A stretch of DNA of 64,000 bases from contig NZ_JAQSDR010000033.1 in assembly GCF_029946005.1 (NCBI RefSeq), forward strand, positions 62,001-126,000. The letters are read 5' to 3'. Shown in pieces: positions 40,844 through 50,838 of this stretch; the first letter of the stretch is position 1; every line of letters starts with the position of its first letter. A program made the translations under genes and the position numbers. Origin of the DNA: Aquabacterium sp. Its GTDB lineage: Bacteria > Pseudomonadota > Gammaproteobacteria > Burkholderiales > Burkholderiaceae_C. The notes beneath the pieces were generated by a model. It saw only the letters and a list, made by a program, of their open reading frames with translations. It ran no database searches and was not told the origin of the DNA.

Positions 40844-41976
40844 GAGGGCTGCCCCTCGGAGGCCGTGGCCTCCAGAAAAAAGCGTTGCAGGTCGTCTGGC
40901 GTGGGCGCGCGTTTGGTCCGCACGGCGTGGGCGCGGATGCGCTCCAGCAGCGGCTGCACTTGCGGATCGACCACCGGCAGGCCCAGCGCTTGATAGGCCA
41001 CGCGCACGGCCCGCGAGCCCGAGTGCTTGCCCAGCACGGTGCGGCGTTCGCGGCCCAGCTCGGCGGGGTCGAAGTTTTCGTAGTTGCCGGGGTGCTTGAG
41101 CAGACCGTCCACATGGATGCCCGACTCGTGCGTGAACACGGCCTCGCCCACGATGCTTTTGTTGGCCGCCACGGGCCGCCCCGAGGCGCTGGCCACGAGT
41201 TGCGAGATGCCGTACAGGTCGGTGGTGCGCACGCCGCAGTCCAGGCCGTGCAGATGGCGCAGGCTCATGACCACTTCTTCCAGCGCGGCGTTGCCGGCCC
41301 GCTCGCCCAGGCCGTTGACCGTGGTGCTGGCGTGGGTGGCGCCCGCGCGCAAGGCGGCCAGGGTGTTGGCGGTGGCCAGGCCCAGGTCGTTGTGCGCATG
41401 GATCTCGATTTCGATGTCCACGGCGTGGCGCAGCAGGGCAATTGAGTCAAACGTGGAGAAGGGATCGAGCACGCCCAGGGTGTCGGCATAGCGGATGCGC
41501 CGGGCGCCGCAACGTTGGGCCAGCCGAGCCATCTGGCCCAGGTAGACGGGGTCGGCGCGCGAGGCGTCTTCAAAGCCCACCGACACCTCATGGCCCGCGT
41601 CATGGACCATGCCCACGAACGCTTCGATCTGCTCCAAGGCCCACAGGCGGCTTTGCTTGAGCTTGTGCTGAAGGTGCACATCGGAGGCGGGGATGGACAG
41701 GTGGATGATGTCGACATCGCAGGCCAGGGCCGCGGTCACATCGGCCTCGCACATGCGGCCCCACACCATCAGGCGGCTGCTCAAACCCATGGCCGCCAGG
41801 GTGTTGATGGACTCGATCTCGGCCAGGCCCATGGCGGGCACGCCCACTTCCAGCTCGGGCACACCGGCGTTCGACAGGGCCCGGGCGATGGCGCACTTCT
41901 CGACCAGCGTGAAGGCCACGCCTGCGGTCTGCTCGCCGTCGCGCAAGGTCGTGTCGTTGATGATCGCGCTGTGCAT
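40840..41976 (-). CDS. nifV: Homocitrate synthase NifV
   Basis: 378 residues. TIM-barrel of the isopropylmalate synthase family: [17 protein letters not shown] with catalytic Arg/Asp, HAHNDLGLA metal site, [15 protein letters not shown]. Makes the homocitrate ligand of FeMo-co from acetyl-CoA and 2-oxoglutarate. The start at 41976 matches the family; the open frame upstream covers the promoter. Confidence 0.96.
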   Translation of the reverse strand: MHSAIINDTTLRDGEQTAGVAFTLVEKCAIARALSNAGVPELEVGVPAMGLAEIESINTLAAMGLSSRLMVWGRMCEADVTAALACDVDIIHLSIPASDVHLQHKLKQSRLWALEQIEAFVGMVHDAGHEVSVGFEDASRADPVYLGQMARLAQRCGARRIRYADTLGVLDPFSTFDSIALLRHAVDIEIEIHAHNDLGLATANTLAALRAGATHASTTVNGLGERAGNAALEEVVMSLRHLHGLDCGVRTTDLYGISQLVASASGRPVAANKSIVGEAVFTHESGIHVDGLLKHPGNYENFDPAELGRERRTVLGKHSGSRAVRVAYQALGLPVVDPQVQPLLERIRAHAVRTKRAPTPDDLQRFFLEATASEGQPS

Positions 41977-42025
41977 GGGGGGTGGACTCGGAGGGTGTGG
42001 GGCGGGGGTGCCTGATGCCTTGATT

Positions 42026-42040
42026 GCAATCGCTGTGCCA
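42026..42040 (-). promoter_or_regulatory. Internal sigma-54 promoter of nifV
   Basis: Read on the minus strand: TGGCACAGCGATTGC, a full match to TGGCAC-N5-TTGC with GG and GC correctly spaced. Expected start near 42014, 38 bases before nifV. Confidence 0.88.
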
Positions 42041-42083
42041 GTGCCTTCACGGGGCGTGGCGCGTTGAATCGCCTGAAATGTCG

Positions 42084-42099
42084 TGTCGGGTTTGCGCCA
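42084..42099. promoter_or_regulatory. Imperfect NifA site upstream of nifV
   Basis: TGTCGGGTTTGCGCCA has TGT-N10-CCA, one base off the NifA consensus, and repeats the TGTCGGGTT half of the nifH site. Centred about 77 bases before the expected nifV transcription start. Confidence 0.5.
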
Positions 42100-42114
42100 T
42101 TTCACACACTCGCT

Positions 42115-42450
42115 TCAGCGTTCGCGGGCGTGGTTGCGGCTGTGCTTGGGCAGTTCGACGGTGAGGTTGCCCTCCTTGACCCTGACGCAGCAAGCCAGAC
42201 GCGAACAGGGTTCCACACCCCAGGCGTTGTCGAGTTGGTCGTTCTCTTCGTCATCGGGTTCGGGCAAGGTGTCGGCGCCCGCACGGACCAGCACATGGCA
42301 GGTCGAGCAGGCCGCCACCATGTCGCAGGCATGCTCAATGGCCACGCCATGTTTGAGCAGGCCCTCGCACAGCGATCGTCCGGGTTTGATCTCGAACTGC
42401 GTGCCCTGGGGGCACAGCTCGGCGTGGGGCAGGACTGTGACCAGAGGCAT
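42115..42450 (-). CDS. fdx: [2Fe-2S] ferredoxin, ISC type
   Basis: 111 residues. Adrenodoxin-type ligands in HACDMVAACSTCHV and RLACCVRV. Supplies electrons for Fe-S assembly on IscU. 18 bases after hscA. Confidence 0.94.
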   Translation of the reverse strand: MPLVTVLPHAELCPQGTQFEIKPGRSLCEGLLKHGVAIEHACDMVAACSTCHVLVRAGADTLPEPDDEENDQLDNAWGVEPCSRLACCVRVKEGNLTVELPKHSRNHARER

Positions 42451-42468
42451 GGCAGTGACCTTGAAGAA

Positions 42469-44325
42469 TCAGGTGATGGAGTCGAGGACGCGGCCGGTCA
42501 GGGCTTGCCTGATGCTGGCGTCCATGCGGCGCGCGGCAAAGGGGCCGGTGGCCGCGTTGAGGGCCTGGCAGGCGGCTTTCACGGCCTCGGTGGCCGCTTC
42601 GGTTTCCAGTTGCTCGGCCACCAGGTTCATGGCTTCGAGGATGTGCTGGCGCTCGGCGGGTGACAGCAGCGCAGGGCCGTCTTCGGCCAGGGCCGATTCG
42701 GTGGCGTCCAGCAGGCGGCGGGCATCGATCTGGGCCTCGCGCAGCATGCGCAGTTTCATGTCGGCCTGCGCTCGGCCCACGCTGTCGGCCAGCATGGCGG
42801 CAATCTGCTCATCGCTCAGCCCATACGAGGGCTTGATCTGGATCTCGGCCAGCGCGCCACTGCTCAACTCGCTGGCCGACACCGACAGCAGGCCATCGGC
42901 ATCGATCTGAAAGGTCACGCGGATGCGGGCGGCTCCGGCCACCATGGGTGGGATGCCGCGCAGCTCGAAGCGGGCCAGTGAGCGGCAGTCGTTGACACCT
43001 TCGCGCTCGCCTTGCAGCACATGCACCGACATCACGGTCTGGCCATCTTTGAAGGTGGTGAAATCTTGCGCGCGGGACGTGGGCAGGGTCGAGTTGCGGG
43101 GGATGATTTTTTCAACCAGGCCGCCCATGGTTTCCAAACCCAGCGACAGCGGCGACACGTCCAGCAGCAGCCATTGGCCATCGGCCTGGCCATTGCCCAC
43201 CAGGGCATCGGCCTGCATGGCGGCGCCCAGCGCAACGACCTCATCGGGATTCAGGTCGGTCAGGGGTGGCTTTTGAAAGTACTGGGCCACGGCCTCGCGG
43301 ATCACGGGCATGCGGGTGGAGCCGCCCACCAGCACCACACCGTCAATGGCCTCAATGGCCATTTCGGCGTCCTTCAAGGCGCGCTTGGTGGCGATCAGGG
43401 TTCGCTTGACCAGGGCGGCCGTGCGTTGCGCGAACACTTCGCGGGTCAAGGTGATGCCCGCCACGTCCACCGCGTCGAAGCTGGACAAAGCCTCTTTGGC
43501 GGCGCGGGCCGAGATCAGCCAATGCTGCTGTTCGCTGGCGTTCAGCGTGGTCCAGTTCAGCTGGGCTTGATCGACCAACCACAGGGCCAGGGCGCGGTCG
43601 AAGTCATCGCCCCCCAGGGCCGAGTCGCCGCCAGTGGACAGCACCTCAAACACGCCGCGCGACAGGCGCAGCACCGAGATGTCGAAGGTGCCACCGCCCA
43701 GGTCGTAGACCGCGAAGACGCCCTCGGCGGCCTTGTCCAGGCCATAGGCGATGGCGGCGGCGGTGGGTTCGTTGAGCAGGCGCAGCACGTGCAGGCCGGC
43801 CAGGCGGGCCGCGTCTTTGGTGGCCTGGCGCTGGGCGTCGTCAAAGTAGGCGGGCACGGTGATGACCACGCCGGTCAGGTCACCGCCCAGCGAGGCTTCG
43901 GCACGGGCCTTGAGGGCGCGCAGGATGTCGGCCGAGACCTCGACCGGGCTTTTGGTGCCAGCGGCCGTGTCAATGCTGACCATGCCGGGTTCGTCGATGA
44001 GGCGGTAGGACGGCGCGCCCGTCTTGAGCACATCGGCCATGCCGCGCCCCATCAGGCGCTTGACCGAGGCGATGGTGTTGAGCGGGTCGTGGGCTTGGGC
44101 ATGCAGGGCCTCGAAGCCCACCACCGGGGGCGACTGGAACACGGCTTCATACCGCACCACCGAGGGCAAGAGCACCCGGCCCGCCTCATCGGCCAAGGCA
44201 CGGGGCAGGGCGCTTTGCACGCTGGCGATGAGGGAGTTGGTGGTGCCCAGGTCAATGCCGGCCGCCAGCTTGTGCTGGTGGGGCGCGGCGCTTTGACCGG
44301 GTTCGGCGATTTGAAGCAGTGCCAT
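42469..44325 (-). CDS. hscA: Fe-S assembly Hsp70 chaperone HscA
   Basis: 618 residues, full length. ATPase domain begins [14 protein letters not shown], with [14 protein letters not shown] and [18 protein letters not shown]; then the substrate-binding and lid domains. Helps release the cluster from IscU by binding its LPPVK motif. No hscB co-chaperone gene lies beside it. Confidence 0.96.
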   Translation of the reverse strand: MALLQIAEPGQSAAPHQHKLAAGIDLGTTNSLIASVQSALPRALADEAGRVLLPSVVRYEAVFQSPPVVGFEALHAQAHDPLNTIASVKRLMGRGMADVLKTGAPSYRLIDEPGMVSIDTAAGTKSPVEVSADILRALKARAEASLGGDLTGVVITVPAYFDDAQRQATKDAARLAGLHVLRLLNEPTAAAIAYGLDKAAEGVFAVYDLGGGTFDISVLRLSRGVFEVLSTGGDSALGGDDFDRALALWLVDQAQLNWTTLNASEQQHWLISARAAKEALSSFDAVDVAGITLTREVFAQRTAALVKRTLIATKRALKDAEMAIEAIDGVVLVGGSTRMPVIREAVAQYFQKPPLTDLNPDEVVALGAAMQADALVGNGQADGQWLLLDVSPLSLGLETMGGLVEKIIPRNSTLPTSRAQDFTTFKDGQTVMSVHVLQGEREGVNDCRSLARFELRGIPPMVAGAARIRVTFQIDADGLLSVSASELSSGALAEIQIKPSYGLSDEQIAAMLADSVGRAQADMKLRMLREAQIDARRLLDATESALAEDGPALLSPAERQHILEAMNLVAEQLETEAATEAVKAACQALNAATGPFAARRMDASIRQALTGRVLDSIT

Positions 44326-44331
44326 GATGGT

Positions 44332-44655
44332 TCAGACCGCGAAGCTTTCGCCGCAGCCGCATTCGGCCTTGGCGTTCGGGTTGTTGAACTTGAAGCCCTC
44401 GTTGAGGCCTTCGCGCACAAAGTCCAGCTGCGTGCCTTCCAGGAAAGGCAGGCTGTTGGCGTTCACCAGCAATTGCAGGCCATGGCTTTCAAAGGACAGG
44501 TCCTCGGGCAAGGCCTCGTCGGCAAACTCGATGGCGTAAGCCAGCCCGGAGCAGCCACTGGTCTTGACCGCCAGGCGCAGGCCCACGCCTTTGCCCCGCT
44601 TGCTCAAGGACTTTTGCACGTGTCTGGCTGCCGCCTCGGTCATGGTGATGGACAT
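44332..44655 (-). CDS. iscA: A-type Fe-S carrier IscA
   Basis: 107 residues. Cysteine pattern SGCSGLAY ... ECGCGESF, and the IscA motif [15 protein letters not shown]. Carries clusters to targets. Confidence 0.94.
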   Translation of the reverse strand: MSITMTEAAARHVQKSLSKRGKGVGLRLAVKTSGCSGLAYAIEFADEALPEDLSFESHGLQLLVNANSLPFLEGTQLDFVREGLNEGFKFNNPNAKAECGCGESFAV

Positions 44656-44663
44656 GGCTCACC

Positions 44664-45038
44664 TCACATCGAGAAGGAACTGCCGCAACCGCAGGTGGTC
44701 TGGGCATTGGGGTTGTGAATCACGAAGCGCGAGCCATCCAGGCCGTCTTCGTAGTCGATGTCGGCGCCGATCAGATACTGCAAACTCATGGCGTCCACCA
44801 CCAGCGAGACGCCGTCTTTGTCGATGCGGGTGTCGTCGTCGCTGAGCTGGTCGTCAAAGGCAAAGCCGTACGAAAAGCCCGAGCAGCCGCCACCCGTGAC
44901 GTACAGGCGCAGTTTCAGGTTGGGGTTGCCTTCTTCAACGATCAGCTCACTCACCTTGGCGGCGGCGGCGGTGCTGAAGTTCAAGGGAACAGGGGGCGCC
45001 ATGTCGGCGGCGGTGGTGGCGGTCAATGCGGTTTCCAT
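44664..45038 (-). CDS. erpA: A-type Fe-S carrier, ErpA-like
   Basis: 124 residues. [10 protein letters not shown] and TTCGCGSSF with a longer N-terminus than IscA and the [11 protein letters not shown] segment typical of ErpA. Its place between iscU and iscA is unusual for a housekeeping erpA and suggests dedication to nitrogenase. Confidence 0.85.
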   Translation of the reverse strand: METALTATTAADMAPPVPLNFSTAAAAKVSELIVEEGNPNLKLRLYVTGGGCSGFSYGFAFDDQLSDDDTRIDKDGVSLVVDAMSLQYLIGADIDYEDGLDGSRFVIHNPNAQTTCGCGSSFSM

Positions 45039-45057
45039 GGGCGGACTCCTTGGGTGG

Positions 45058-45471
45058 TCAGTTGGGGTGGCAGATGGGCTGGTCAGACAGGGCTCGCTTG
45101 GCCTGGTAATCGGCCACGGCCGCCTTGATGGCGTCCTCGGCCAGGATGGAGCAATGGATCTTCACGGGGGGCAAGGCCAACTCTTCAGCAATGGCCGTGT
45201 TCTTGATGGCCAAGGCCTGGTCCAGCGTCTTGCCGCGCACCCACTCGGTCACCAGCGAGCTGGACGCGATGGCCGAGCCGCAGCCGTAGGTTTTGAAGCG
45301 GGCGTCTTCGATCACGCCAGTGACGGGGTTCACCTTGATCTGAAGCTTCATCACGTCGCCGCAGGCCGGGGCGCCCACCATGCCGGTGGCCACGCCTTCT
45401 TCGTCGGCGGCGAATGAGCCGACGTTGCGGGGGTTTTCGTAGTGCTCAATCACCTTGTCGCTGTAGGCCAT
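45058..45471 (-). CDS. iscU: Fe-S scaffold protein IscU
   Basis: 137 residues. Ligand cysteines in [27 protein letters not shown] and [16 protein letters not shown] chaperone motif present. This is ISC type, not the three-domain NifU; no NifU is present in the window. The ATG at 45471 gives the standard [18 protein letters not shown] start. Confidence 0.96.
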   Translation of the reverse strand: MAYSDKVIEHYENPRNVGSFAADEEGVATGMVGAPACGDVMKLQIKVNPVTGVIEDARFKTYGCGSAIASSSLVTEWVRGKTLDQALAIKNTAIAEELALPPVKIHCSILAEDAIKAAVADYQAKRALSDQPICHPN

Positions 45472-45505
45472 GTGGTTTCTCCGGGGATGGGTTGGGATGG
45501 GGCAA

Positions 45506-46735
45506 TCAGTGCGCTGCCCACTGGATGCTGTTGAGGTCAACGCCGGCCTGGACCATGTCCCACAGCGGGCTCATGTCACGCAGCTTGGCCACCACGTCGG
45601 ACACACGGTCGATGACGAAGTCGATCTCTTCCATCGTGGTGTAGCGGCCAATGGTGAAGCGCACCGAGCTGTGGGCCAGCTCGTCGGTGCGGCCCATGGC
45701 GCGCAGCACATAGCTGGGCTCCAGGCTGGCCGAGGTGCAGGCCGATCCTGACGACACGGCGATGTCCTTCATGCCCATGAGCAGCGACTCGCCTTCGACA
45801 TAGTTGAAGCTGACGTTGAGGTGGTGCGGCGTGCGGCGCTCGAAGTCGCCGTTGATCTGAACCTGGTCGATGCGTGACAGGCCCGCCCACAGGTGGTCGC
45901 GCAGGCTGCGGATGCGCTCCAGCTCCGGGGCCATCTCGCGGGCCGCCAGGTGATAGGCCTCGCCCATGCCCACGATCTGGTGCGTGGGCAAGGTGCCCGA
46001 GCGCATGCCGCGCTCGTGGCCGCCACCATGCATTTGCGCTTCGATGCGCACACGGGGTTTGCGCCGCACGTACAGGGCGCCGATGCCCTTGGGGCCGTAG
46101 CTCTTGTGGGCCGACATCGACATCAGGTCGATGGGCATCACGCTCAAATCGATGTGGACCTTGCCGGTGGCCTGGGCTGCATCCACATGGAAGAGCACGC
46201 CGTGGCTGCGGCAGATCTGGCCCAGGGCTTCGACATCCTGGATGACACCCGTTTCGTTGTTGACGAACATGACCGAGGCCAGCACGGTGTCGGGGCGGAT
46301 GGCTTGCTTGAACTGATCAAGGTCGACCAGGCCGGTGTCCAGCACGGGCAGCACAGTGACGTCCCAGCCTGCACGCTCCATCTCACGCATGGTGTCCAGC
46401 ACGGCTTTGTGCTCAGTGGCCACGGTGATCAGGTGGCGGCCCTTGGCTTGGTGAAACTGGGCTGCACCCTTGATGGCCAGGTTGTTGCTCTCAGTGGCCC
46501 CGGAGGTCCAGACCAACTCGCGCGGGTCGGCACCAATGAGCAAGGCCACTTGTTCTCGGGCCAGTTCGACGGCTTCTTCGGCGGCCCAGCCATAGGCATG
46601 AGAGCGGCTGGCCGGGTTGCCAAAACGTTCGCACAGGTAGGGAATCATCTTGGCCGCCACCCGTTGGTCCACCGGGGTGGTCGCGGCATAGTCCAGATAC
46701 ACAGGGCGGTTGGGCTGCACGGTCAACTTGGTCAT
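45506..46735 (-). CDS. iscS: Cysteine desulfurase IscS
   Basis: 409 residues. PLP lysine in [17 protein letters not shown]; catalytic Cys loop [17 protein letters not shown] typical of IscS. First gene of the long minus-strand operon, with an AAGGAG ribosome site. No iscR gene precedes it; a sigma-54 promoter does. Confidence 0.97.
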   Translation of the reverse strand: MTKLTVQPNRPVYLDYAATTPVDQRVAAKMIPYLCERFGNPASRSHAYGWAAEEAVELAREQVALLIGADPRELVWTSGATESNNLAIKGAAQFHQAKGRHLITVATEHKAVLDTMREMERAGWDVTVLPVLDTGLVDLDQFKQAIRPDTVLASVMFVNNETGVIQDVEALGQICRSHGVLFHVDAAQATGKVHIDLSVMPIDLMSMSAHKSYGPKGIGALYVRRKPRVRIEAQMHGGGHERGMRSGTLPTHQIVGMGEAYHLAAREMAPELERIRSLRDHLWAGLSRIDQVQINGDFERRTPHHLNVSFNYVEGESLLMGMKDIAVSSGSACTSASLEPSYVLRAMGRTDELAHSSVRFTIGRYTTMEEIDFVIDRVSDVVAKLRDMSPLWDMVQAGVDLNSIQWAAH

Positions 46736-46785
46736 GAAAGGGCTCCTTGGTCTGTGCGTTCAATGCTGGACTCAAGGGTCTCTAT

Positions 46786-46800
46786 GCAACTTGAGTGCCA
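46786..46800 (-). promoter_or_regulatory. Sigma-54 promoter of the isc-nifV-fix operon
   Basis: Minus strand TGGCACTCAAGTTGC matches TGGCAC-N5-TTGC exactly, with correct GG-GC spacing. Start expected near 46774, 39 bases before iscS. Confidence 0.92.
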
Positions 46801-46813
46801 CCCTTTCAACTTT

Positions 46814-46826
46814 TATCAAGTTGTTG
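46814..46826 (+). promoter_or_regulatory. Candidate IHF site before the isc promoter
   Basis: TATCAAGTTGTTG matches WATCAA-N4-TTR exactly and lies between the sigma-54 promoter and the possible NifA site. It overlaps an inverted repeat GTTGATTT/AAATCAAC (46823-46846, eight-base loop). Confidence 0.55.
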
Positions 46827-46898
46827 ATTTGTATGGATAAATCAACCGGGTGTGGGCTTGATGACACTGAGCGATGCGCGACAAAGCCTTGTGATTTT

Positions 46899-46914
46899 TG
46901 TCGGGTTTGTCAGC
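46899..46914. promoter_or_regulatory. Half NifA site upstream of iscS
   Basis: TGTCGGGTTTGTCAGC keeps the TGTCGGGTT half seen at nifH and nifV, but the right half is not ACA. Centred about 132 bases before the expected transcription start, a normal distance. Confidence 0.4.
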
Positions 46915-46988
46915 CATTTGGCAAGGCATTGATCTTGCAAACAAGGCCCTCCATCCGTGAACCTTTGTCGCTTTGCCGACCTGCCGCC

Positions 46989-47228
46989 ATGCCGCTCTAC
47001 GACTACCAATGCCCTGCTTGCGACAAGCGCTTTGAGCTGCTGGTGCGCAGCACGACCATCCCTGCTTGCCCGCAGTGCGGTTCAACCGCGGTGGCCAAGT
47101 GCGTGAGCGCACCGCAGGCGCCAGGACGCAGTGCCGCCATCATCCAGAGTGGCCGCCAGCGCGCGGCGGCCGAAGGGCATTTCAGTAACTACAGCAAGGC
47201 CGAGCGGTCCAAGCTGTCTCGAAGCTGA
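46989..47228 (+). CDS. FmdB-family zinc ribbon protein
   Basis: 79 residues. MPLYDYQCPACDKRFELL with CPAC and CPQCG forming one zinc ribbon. A common small regulatory-type protein of unknown role. Divergent from iscS. Confidence 0.88.
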   Translation: MPLYDYQCPACDKRFELLVRSTTIPACPQCGSTAVAKCVSAPQAPGRSAAIIQSGRQRAAAEGHFSNYSKAERSKLSRS

Positions 47229-47264
47229 CAAACATGACCCATCCACGTTTGACCGGAGACTTCC

Positions 47265-47702
47265 ATGGACCTTGTCTACAAAGCCCAGATGCTGACCCAA
47301 GGCGGTCGCACTGGCACCATCCAGAGCGACGATGGCAGCTTCAAGCTCAAGCTGGCCGTGCCCGCGGCCATGGGGGGCCAGGGCGATGGGCCCAACCCCG
47401 AGCAACTGTTCGCAGGTGCATTCGGCGCCTGCTTTGAACAGTCGGTGAGGCACATCGCCAAGAAGGGCCACCTGCCGCTCAAAGGCTGTTATGTGGAGGC
47501 CGCCTTGTCGATGTTCATCACCTTTGAAGACGCCTACCGCATGGCGCTGACCCTGACGGTGCACATGGCCGGGCCACTGGACCAGGCCACGGCCGACAAC
47601 CTGATTGAGCGCGCCAAGGGCATCTGCCCGTATGTGGATGCCACGAAGAACAATGTGAGCTTGACGCTGAGCGCGGTGCTCGACACGCCGGTGATGGCCT
47701 GA
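47265..47702 (+). CDS. ohr: Organic hydroperoxide resistance protein Ohr
   Basis: 145 residues of the OsmC/Ohr family. Catalytic pair Cys56 (FGACFEQS) and Cys121 (GICPYVDATKNN) present, with the NPEQLFAGAFGACF motif. Reduces organic peroxides. Confidence 0.92.
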   Translation: MDLVYKAQMLTQGGRTGTIQSDDGSFKLKLAVPAAMGGQGDGPNPEQLFAGAFGACFEQSVRHIAKKGHLPLKGCYVEAALSMFITFEDAYRMALTLTVHMAGPLDQATADNLIERAKGICPYVDATKNNVSLTLSAVLDTPVMA

Positions 47703-48761
47703 CTACCCTTGGTCCGGGCCCGGTTCTTCAGTGGACGTCCATTCATGGGCCAGGCGATATCCCACGGCCAGGAAGGTCGGGCCCAGGAACGCACCAATCA
47801 CCCCGAAGGCCAGCACGCCGCCCAGCACGCCCAAAAACACAATGGCGAAGGGCAGGCGGGAGCCTCGGCTGATGATCAGCGGTTTGATGACGTTGTCCAC
47901 CATGCTGACCAAAAAAAACCCCCATGCGACCACGAAGGCGGCCCAGCCCGGTTCGCCTTGCTGGAACAGCCAGATGGCCGCGCCACCCCACACCAGGGGC
48001 GGCCCGATCGGGATCACCGACAGAAAGAAAGTGAGCCCGCCCAGCAGCACGGCACCCGGCACGCCCGCGATGGCAAAGCCGATGGCGGCCAAGACACCCT
48101 GGGCCAGTGCCGTGCCCAACACACCATAGATCACGCCGGTGACCGTGCCTCTGGCGATGCCCAGCAGGTAGGTGGCGCGCTCGCCCGCCAGGTGGGCCAA
48201 GGCAATGTGCAGGCGAGCGGCCAGCAACTCGCCATGCAGGAAAAAGAAGAAGGCCAGGAACACCGACAGGGCGATGTCCAACACGCCCCTGCCCACCACG
48301 CGACCGGCGGTCAGCGCCATGTTCTGGGCAGGCTGCGACAGCTTGCCCAGCTCTTCCATCAGGCGCTGCCCGTCGTGCGCGAACTGCTGCCAGTAGGCCG
48401 CCAGTGAATGGCCGACCAGGGGCAGGTTGGCCAGCCAGGAAGGTGCATCAGGCAACCCGTCTTTGAGAATGGATGAGGCCGCGCCGCCCAGCTCGGCCAC
48501 GTTGTCGGCCATGGCCAGTGCCACGGCCACGACAGGCACCAACAGGACCACGGTCACCAGGAGGGTCATCAGGCTGGCGGCGAGGGTGCGCCGCTGTCCG
48601 ACCAGGCGGTCCAGCCGAAGGAACACGCTCCAACTGGTGGACGCCAGGATCGCGGCCCAGACCAGCGAGGTCAGGAAGGGCCACAGCACCAGGAGGCACC
48701 CGCTGCCCAGCAGCATCAACGCCAGGGTGGCGAGGACTCGGTCTGAACGGGGGCTTTGCAT
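47703..48761 (-). CDS. AI-2E family transporter
   Basis: 352 residues, about eight membrane helices with the family layout and the C-terminal LPFAIVFLGVLGGVLAFGVIGAFLGP segment. Substrate unknown. Stop directly abuts the ohr stop. Confidence 0.9.
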   Translation of the reverse strand: MQSPRSDRVLATLALMLLGSGCLLVLWPFLTSLVWAAILASTSWSVFLRLDRLVGQRRTLAASLMTLLVTVVLLVPVVAVALAMADNVAELGGAASSILKDGLPDAPSWLANLPLVGHSLAAYWQQFAHDGQRLMEELGKLSQPAQNMALTAGRVVGRGVLDIALSVFLAFFFFLHGELLAARLHIALAHLAGERATYLLGIARGTVTGVIYGVLGTALAQGVLAAIGFAIAGVPGAVLLGGLTFFLSVIPIGPPLVWGGAAIWLFQQGEPGWAAFVVAWGFFLVSMVDNVIKPLIISRGSRLPFAIVFLGVLGGVLAFGVIGAFLGPTFLAVGYRLAHEWTSTEEPGPDQG

Positions 48762-48799
48762 GGCGGGCGCACGGTGGTGGACGAGGGCCCGAGCTTACT

Positions 48800-50587
48800 T
48801 TAGCCTGGCTTGTGAACCAGCTTGGACAGTTCAACCAGGCCAATCGGTGGGCGGATCAACCAGGGCACGGTGAAGATCCGCTTGGCCAGGCCGGCGGACA
48901 TGCGTTCCAGCTGCTGGCGCTCACCCGCCAGGCGCGCGGCCAGCAAGGGGTCGTGGGTGCCTGCTGCCAGCACGCTCTTGTTGAGTACCCAGGCATGAGG
49001 CTCGATGCCCGCGCGGCGCAGATCGTCTTGCAAGGCCGAGGCCTGCGACACCGGGGTTGCCTCGGGCAAGGTCACCAGGATGATCTTGGTGTAGGCCGTG
49101 TCTTGCAGCCGCATCAAGGGCGTGATCACATGGCTGGTGCCCCGACCTTCGAACTCCCGCGTCATCTGCCGGTGGTAAGCCCCGGTGGCGTCCATCAGCA
49201 GCAGGGAGTGCCCGGTGGGCGCCGTGTCCAGCACGACGAAGGCGCTGCGCGCTTCGCTGACGGTGCGTGAGAAAGCATGAAAGACGGCGACTTCCTCCGT
49301 GCAGGGAGAGCGAAGATCTTCCAGCAACAGGGCCTGTTCCTGCGCGTCGAGCTGGGGTGACTTGGCCGCCATGATCTTGTCGATGTAGCGCTGAGTTTCG
49401 ACCTTGGGGTCGATGCGGTCCACGCGCAAACCGGCCACCTCGCCTGCGAGGGTGCCCGTCAGGTGGGCCGCAGGATCGGTGGTGCTCAGGTGCACCGTCT
49501 TGCCCCGCTGGACCAGACCCAAGGCCAACGCCGCAGCCACCGTGGTTTTGCCGACCCCGCCTTTGCCCATGACCATGATCAGGCCATGCGGGCTGGCGGC
49601 CAGTTCATCGGCCAAGGCGTCCAGGCCCTGCAGGGGCGCGGTGGGCTGGGCAGGCTCGGCGCGTTTTGCCACGGCGATGCCCGCCTTGATCACGGCATCC
49701 TCCGGTGAGAGCAGGGCGCGCAAGGCGGGCAGGCCGACGGTGTCGAAGGCCCGCAGGGGCACTTGGTCCTGAGGCAGGGCGCGCAGTGAGGTTGGCATGT
49801 CCGCCAGTGCCTGCTGCTCCAGGGCTTCGATGGCGGTGGCCACCAGGTCGGTGTGGTCGCTGGCATGGAACACCCCGTTGATGGCCAGGCGTTGGTTGTT
49901 CAGGCCCAGTTCGCGCAGCTCTTGCGATGTGCGAGCCGCCTCGGCGATGGCGCCTTTGTCGGCCCGCGTGACCAGGACCACGGTGGTCCGGCTTGGATCG
50001 CTCAGGGCGTCGAGGGCGGCCTTGAAGCGCGCTTCCTGCATCTTCAGGCCGGAATGCGGTCCCAGGCAGGAGGCCCCTCGGTCGTTGCCGCTCAGGAAGC
50101 CACCCCAGGCTTTGGGCAGGCTGAGCAGGCGCAAGGTGTGCCCCGTGGGTGCCGTGTCAAACACGATGTGGTCAAAGTGTGGGGCGCCGTCCGAGAAGAG
50201 GGCAGCGAATTCATCGAACGAGGCGATCTCGGTGGTACAGGCCCCGGACAGCTGTTCGCGCACAGTGGCGAGTTCAGCAGGGCTGGCGCTGGCGTCCATT
50301 TGAGCGATGACACGCTGGCGGTAGGCTTGCGCCGCGTTGTCGGGGTCGATGTTCAAGACCGACAAACCCGGCGCACCAGGCACGGGTGTGGGGGTGTTGC
50401 GCAACTCGATGCCCAGCATGTCGTCGAGGTTCGACGCGGCGTCGGTGCTGACCAGCAGAACGCGTTGGCCCGAGTCTGCCAAGGCCAGTGCCGTGGCAGT
50501 GGCCAGTGACGTCTTGCCGACGCCACCCTTGCCGGTGAAGAGCACGTGGCGAGTGGTGTGGTTCAAAAAGCCAGGGGCTTGTTTCAT
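48800..50587 (-). CDS. arsA: ArsA-type arsenite-stimulated ATPase, two-domain
   Basis: 595 residues. Two P-loops: GKGGVGKTS near the N-terminus and GKGGVGKTT in the second half; both DTAPTGH signature segments. The three metalloid-binding cysteines of E. coli ArsA have counterparts in SGACTTEIASFDEF, GASCLGPHSG and SPCTEEVAVFHAF. No arsB, arsD or arsR is nearby. Orientation follows the nifB operon, with about 117 bases between, so read-through is possible. Confidence 0.92.
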   Translation of the reverse strand: MKQAPGFLNHTTRHVLFTGKGGVGKTSLATATALALADSGQRVLLVSTDAASNLDDMLGIELRNTPTPVPGAPGLSVLNIDPDNAAQAYRQRVIAQMDASASPAELATVREQLSGACTTEIASFDEFAALFSDGAPHFDHIVFDTAPTGHTLRLLSLPKAWGGFLSGNDRGASCLGPHSGLKMQEARFKAALDALSDPSRTTVVLVTRADKGAIAEAARTSQELRELGLNNQRLAINGVFHASDHTDLVATAIEALEQQALADMPTSLRALPQDQVPLRAFDTVGLPALRALLSPEDAVIKAGIAVAKRAEPAQPTAPLQGLDALADELAASPHGLIMVMGKGGVGKTTVAAALALGLVQRGKTVHLSTTDPAAHLTGTLAGEVAGLRVDRIDPKVETQRYIDKIMAAKSPQLDAQEQALLLEDLRSPCTEEVAVFHAFSRTVSEARSAFVVLDTAPTGHSLLLMDATGAYHRQMTREFEGRGTSHVITPLMRLQDTAYTKIILVTLPEATPVSQASALQDDLRRAGIEPHAWVLNKSVLAAGTHDPLLAARLAGERQQLERMSAGLAKRIFTVPWLIRPPIGLVELSKLVHKPG

Positions 50588-50704
50588 GCTGCATTTTGAT
50601 CGAAGGGGGTGGCATGGACTGTGCGCCAGTTCTCCCGGTTCAATTTGCGCTAAATCAAGCGAGGCAGCGTCTCGGCCCGCCGTGCGCCGGTTCCGTGCCG
50701 CCCG

Positions 50705-50821
50705 TCAATGACTGGCCACCGCAGGCACCGTGCGAAACCAGCCTGGCTGCTGCTGTTTGTAGACCCTCAGCCACATCAGGGTGGCGTCGTTGATGGTTTT
50801 GAGCAGGGCTGCGCCGTACAT
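50705..50821 (-). CDS. Small ORF, 38 residues
   Basis: Reads MYGAALLKTINDATLMWLRV, then Lys/Gln-rich and WFRTVPAVASH. AAGGAG lies nine bases before the ATG, and the ORF starts 17 bases after the amine oxidase stop. One amphipathic helix is likely. No family known. Good ribosome site and spacing make it a real candidate for translation. Confidence 0.55.
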   Translation of the reverse strand: MYGAALLKTINDATLMWLRVYKQQQPGWFRTVPAVASH

Positions 50822-50838
50822 GAGGGGTGCTCCTTCTT

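Noticed and set aside
42083-44718. Long plus-strand frames across hscA and fdx
   Set aside because: Antisense to clear HscA and ferredoxin genes; no family pattern.
46823-46846. Inverted repeat GTTGATTT/AAATCAAC as an FNR box
   Set aside because: The spacing does not fit TTGAT-N4-ATCAA; it overlaps the better IHF match.
50645-50658. FNR-like TTGCGCTAAATCAA upstream of arsA
   Set aside because: One half has two mismatches; not strong enough to call.
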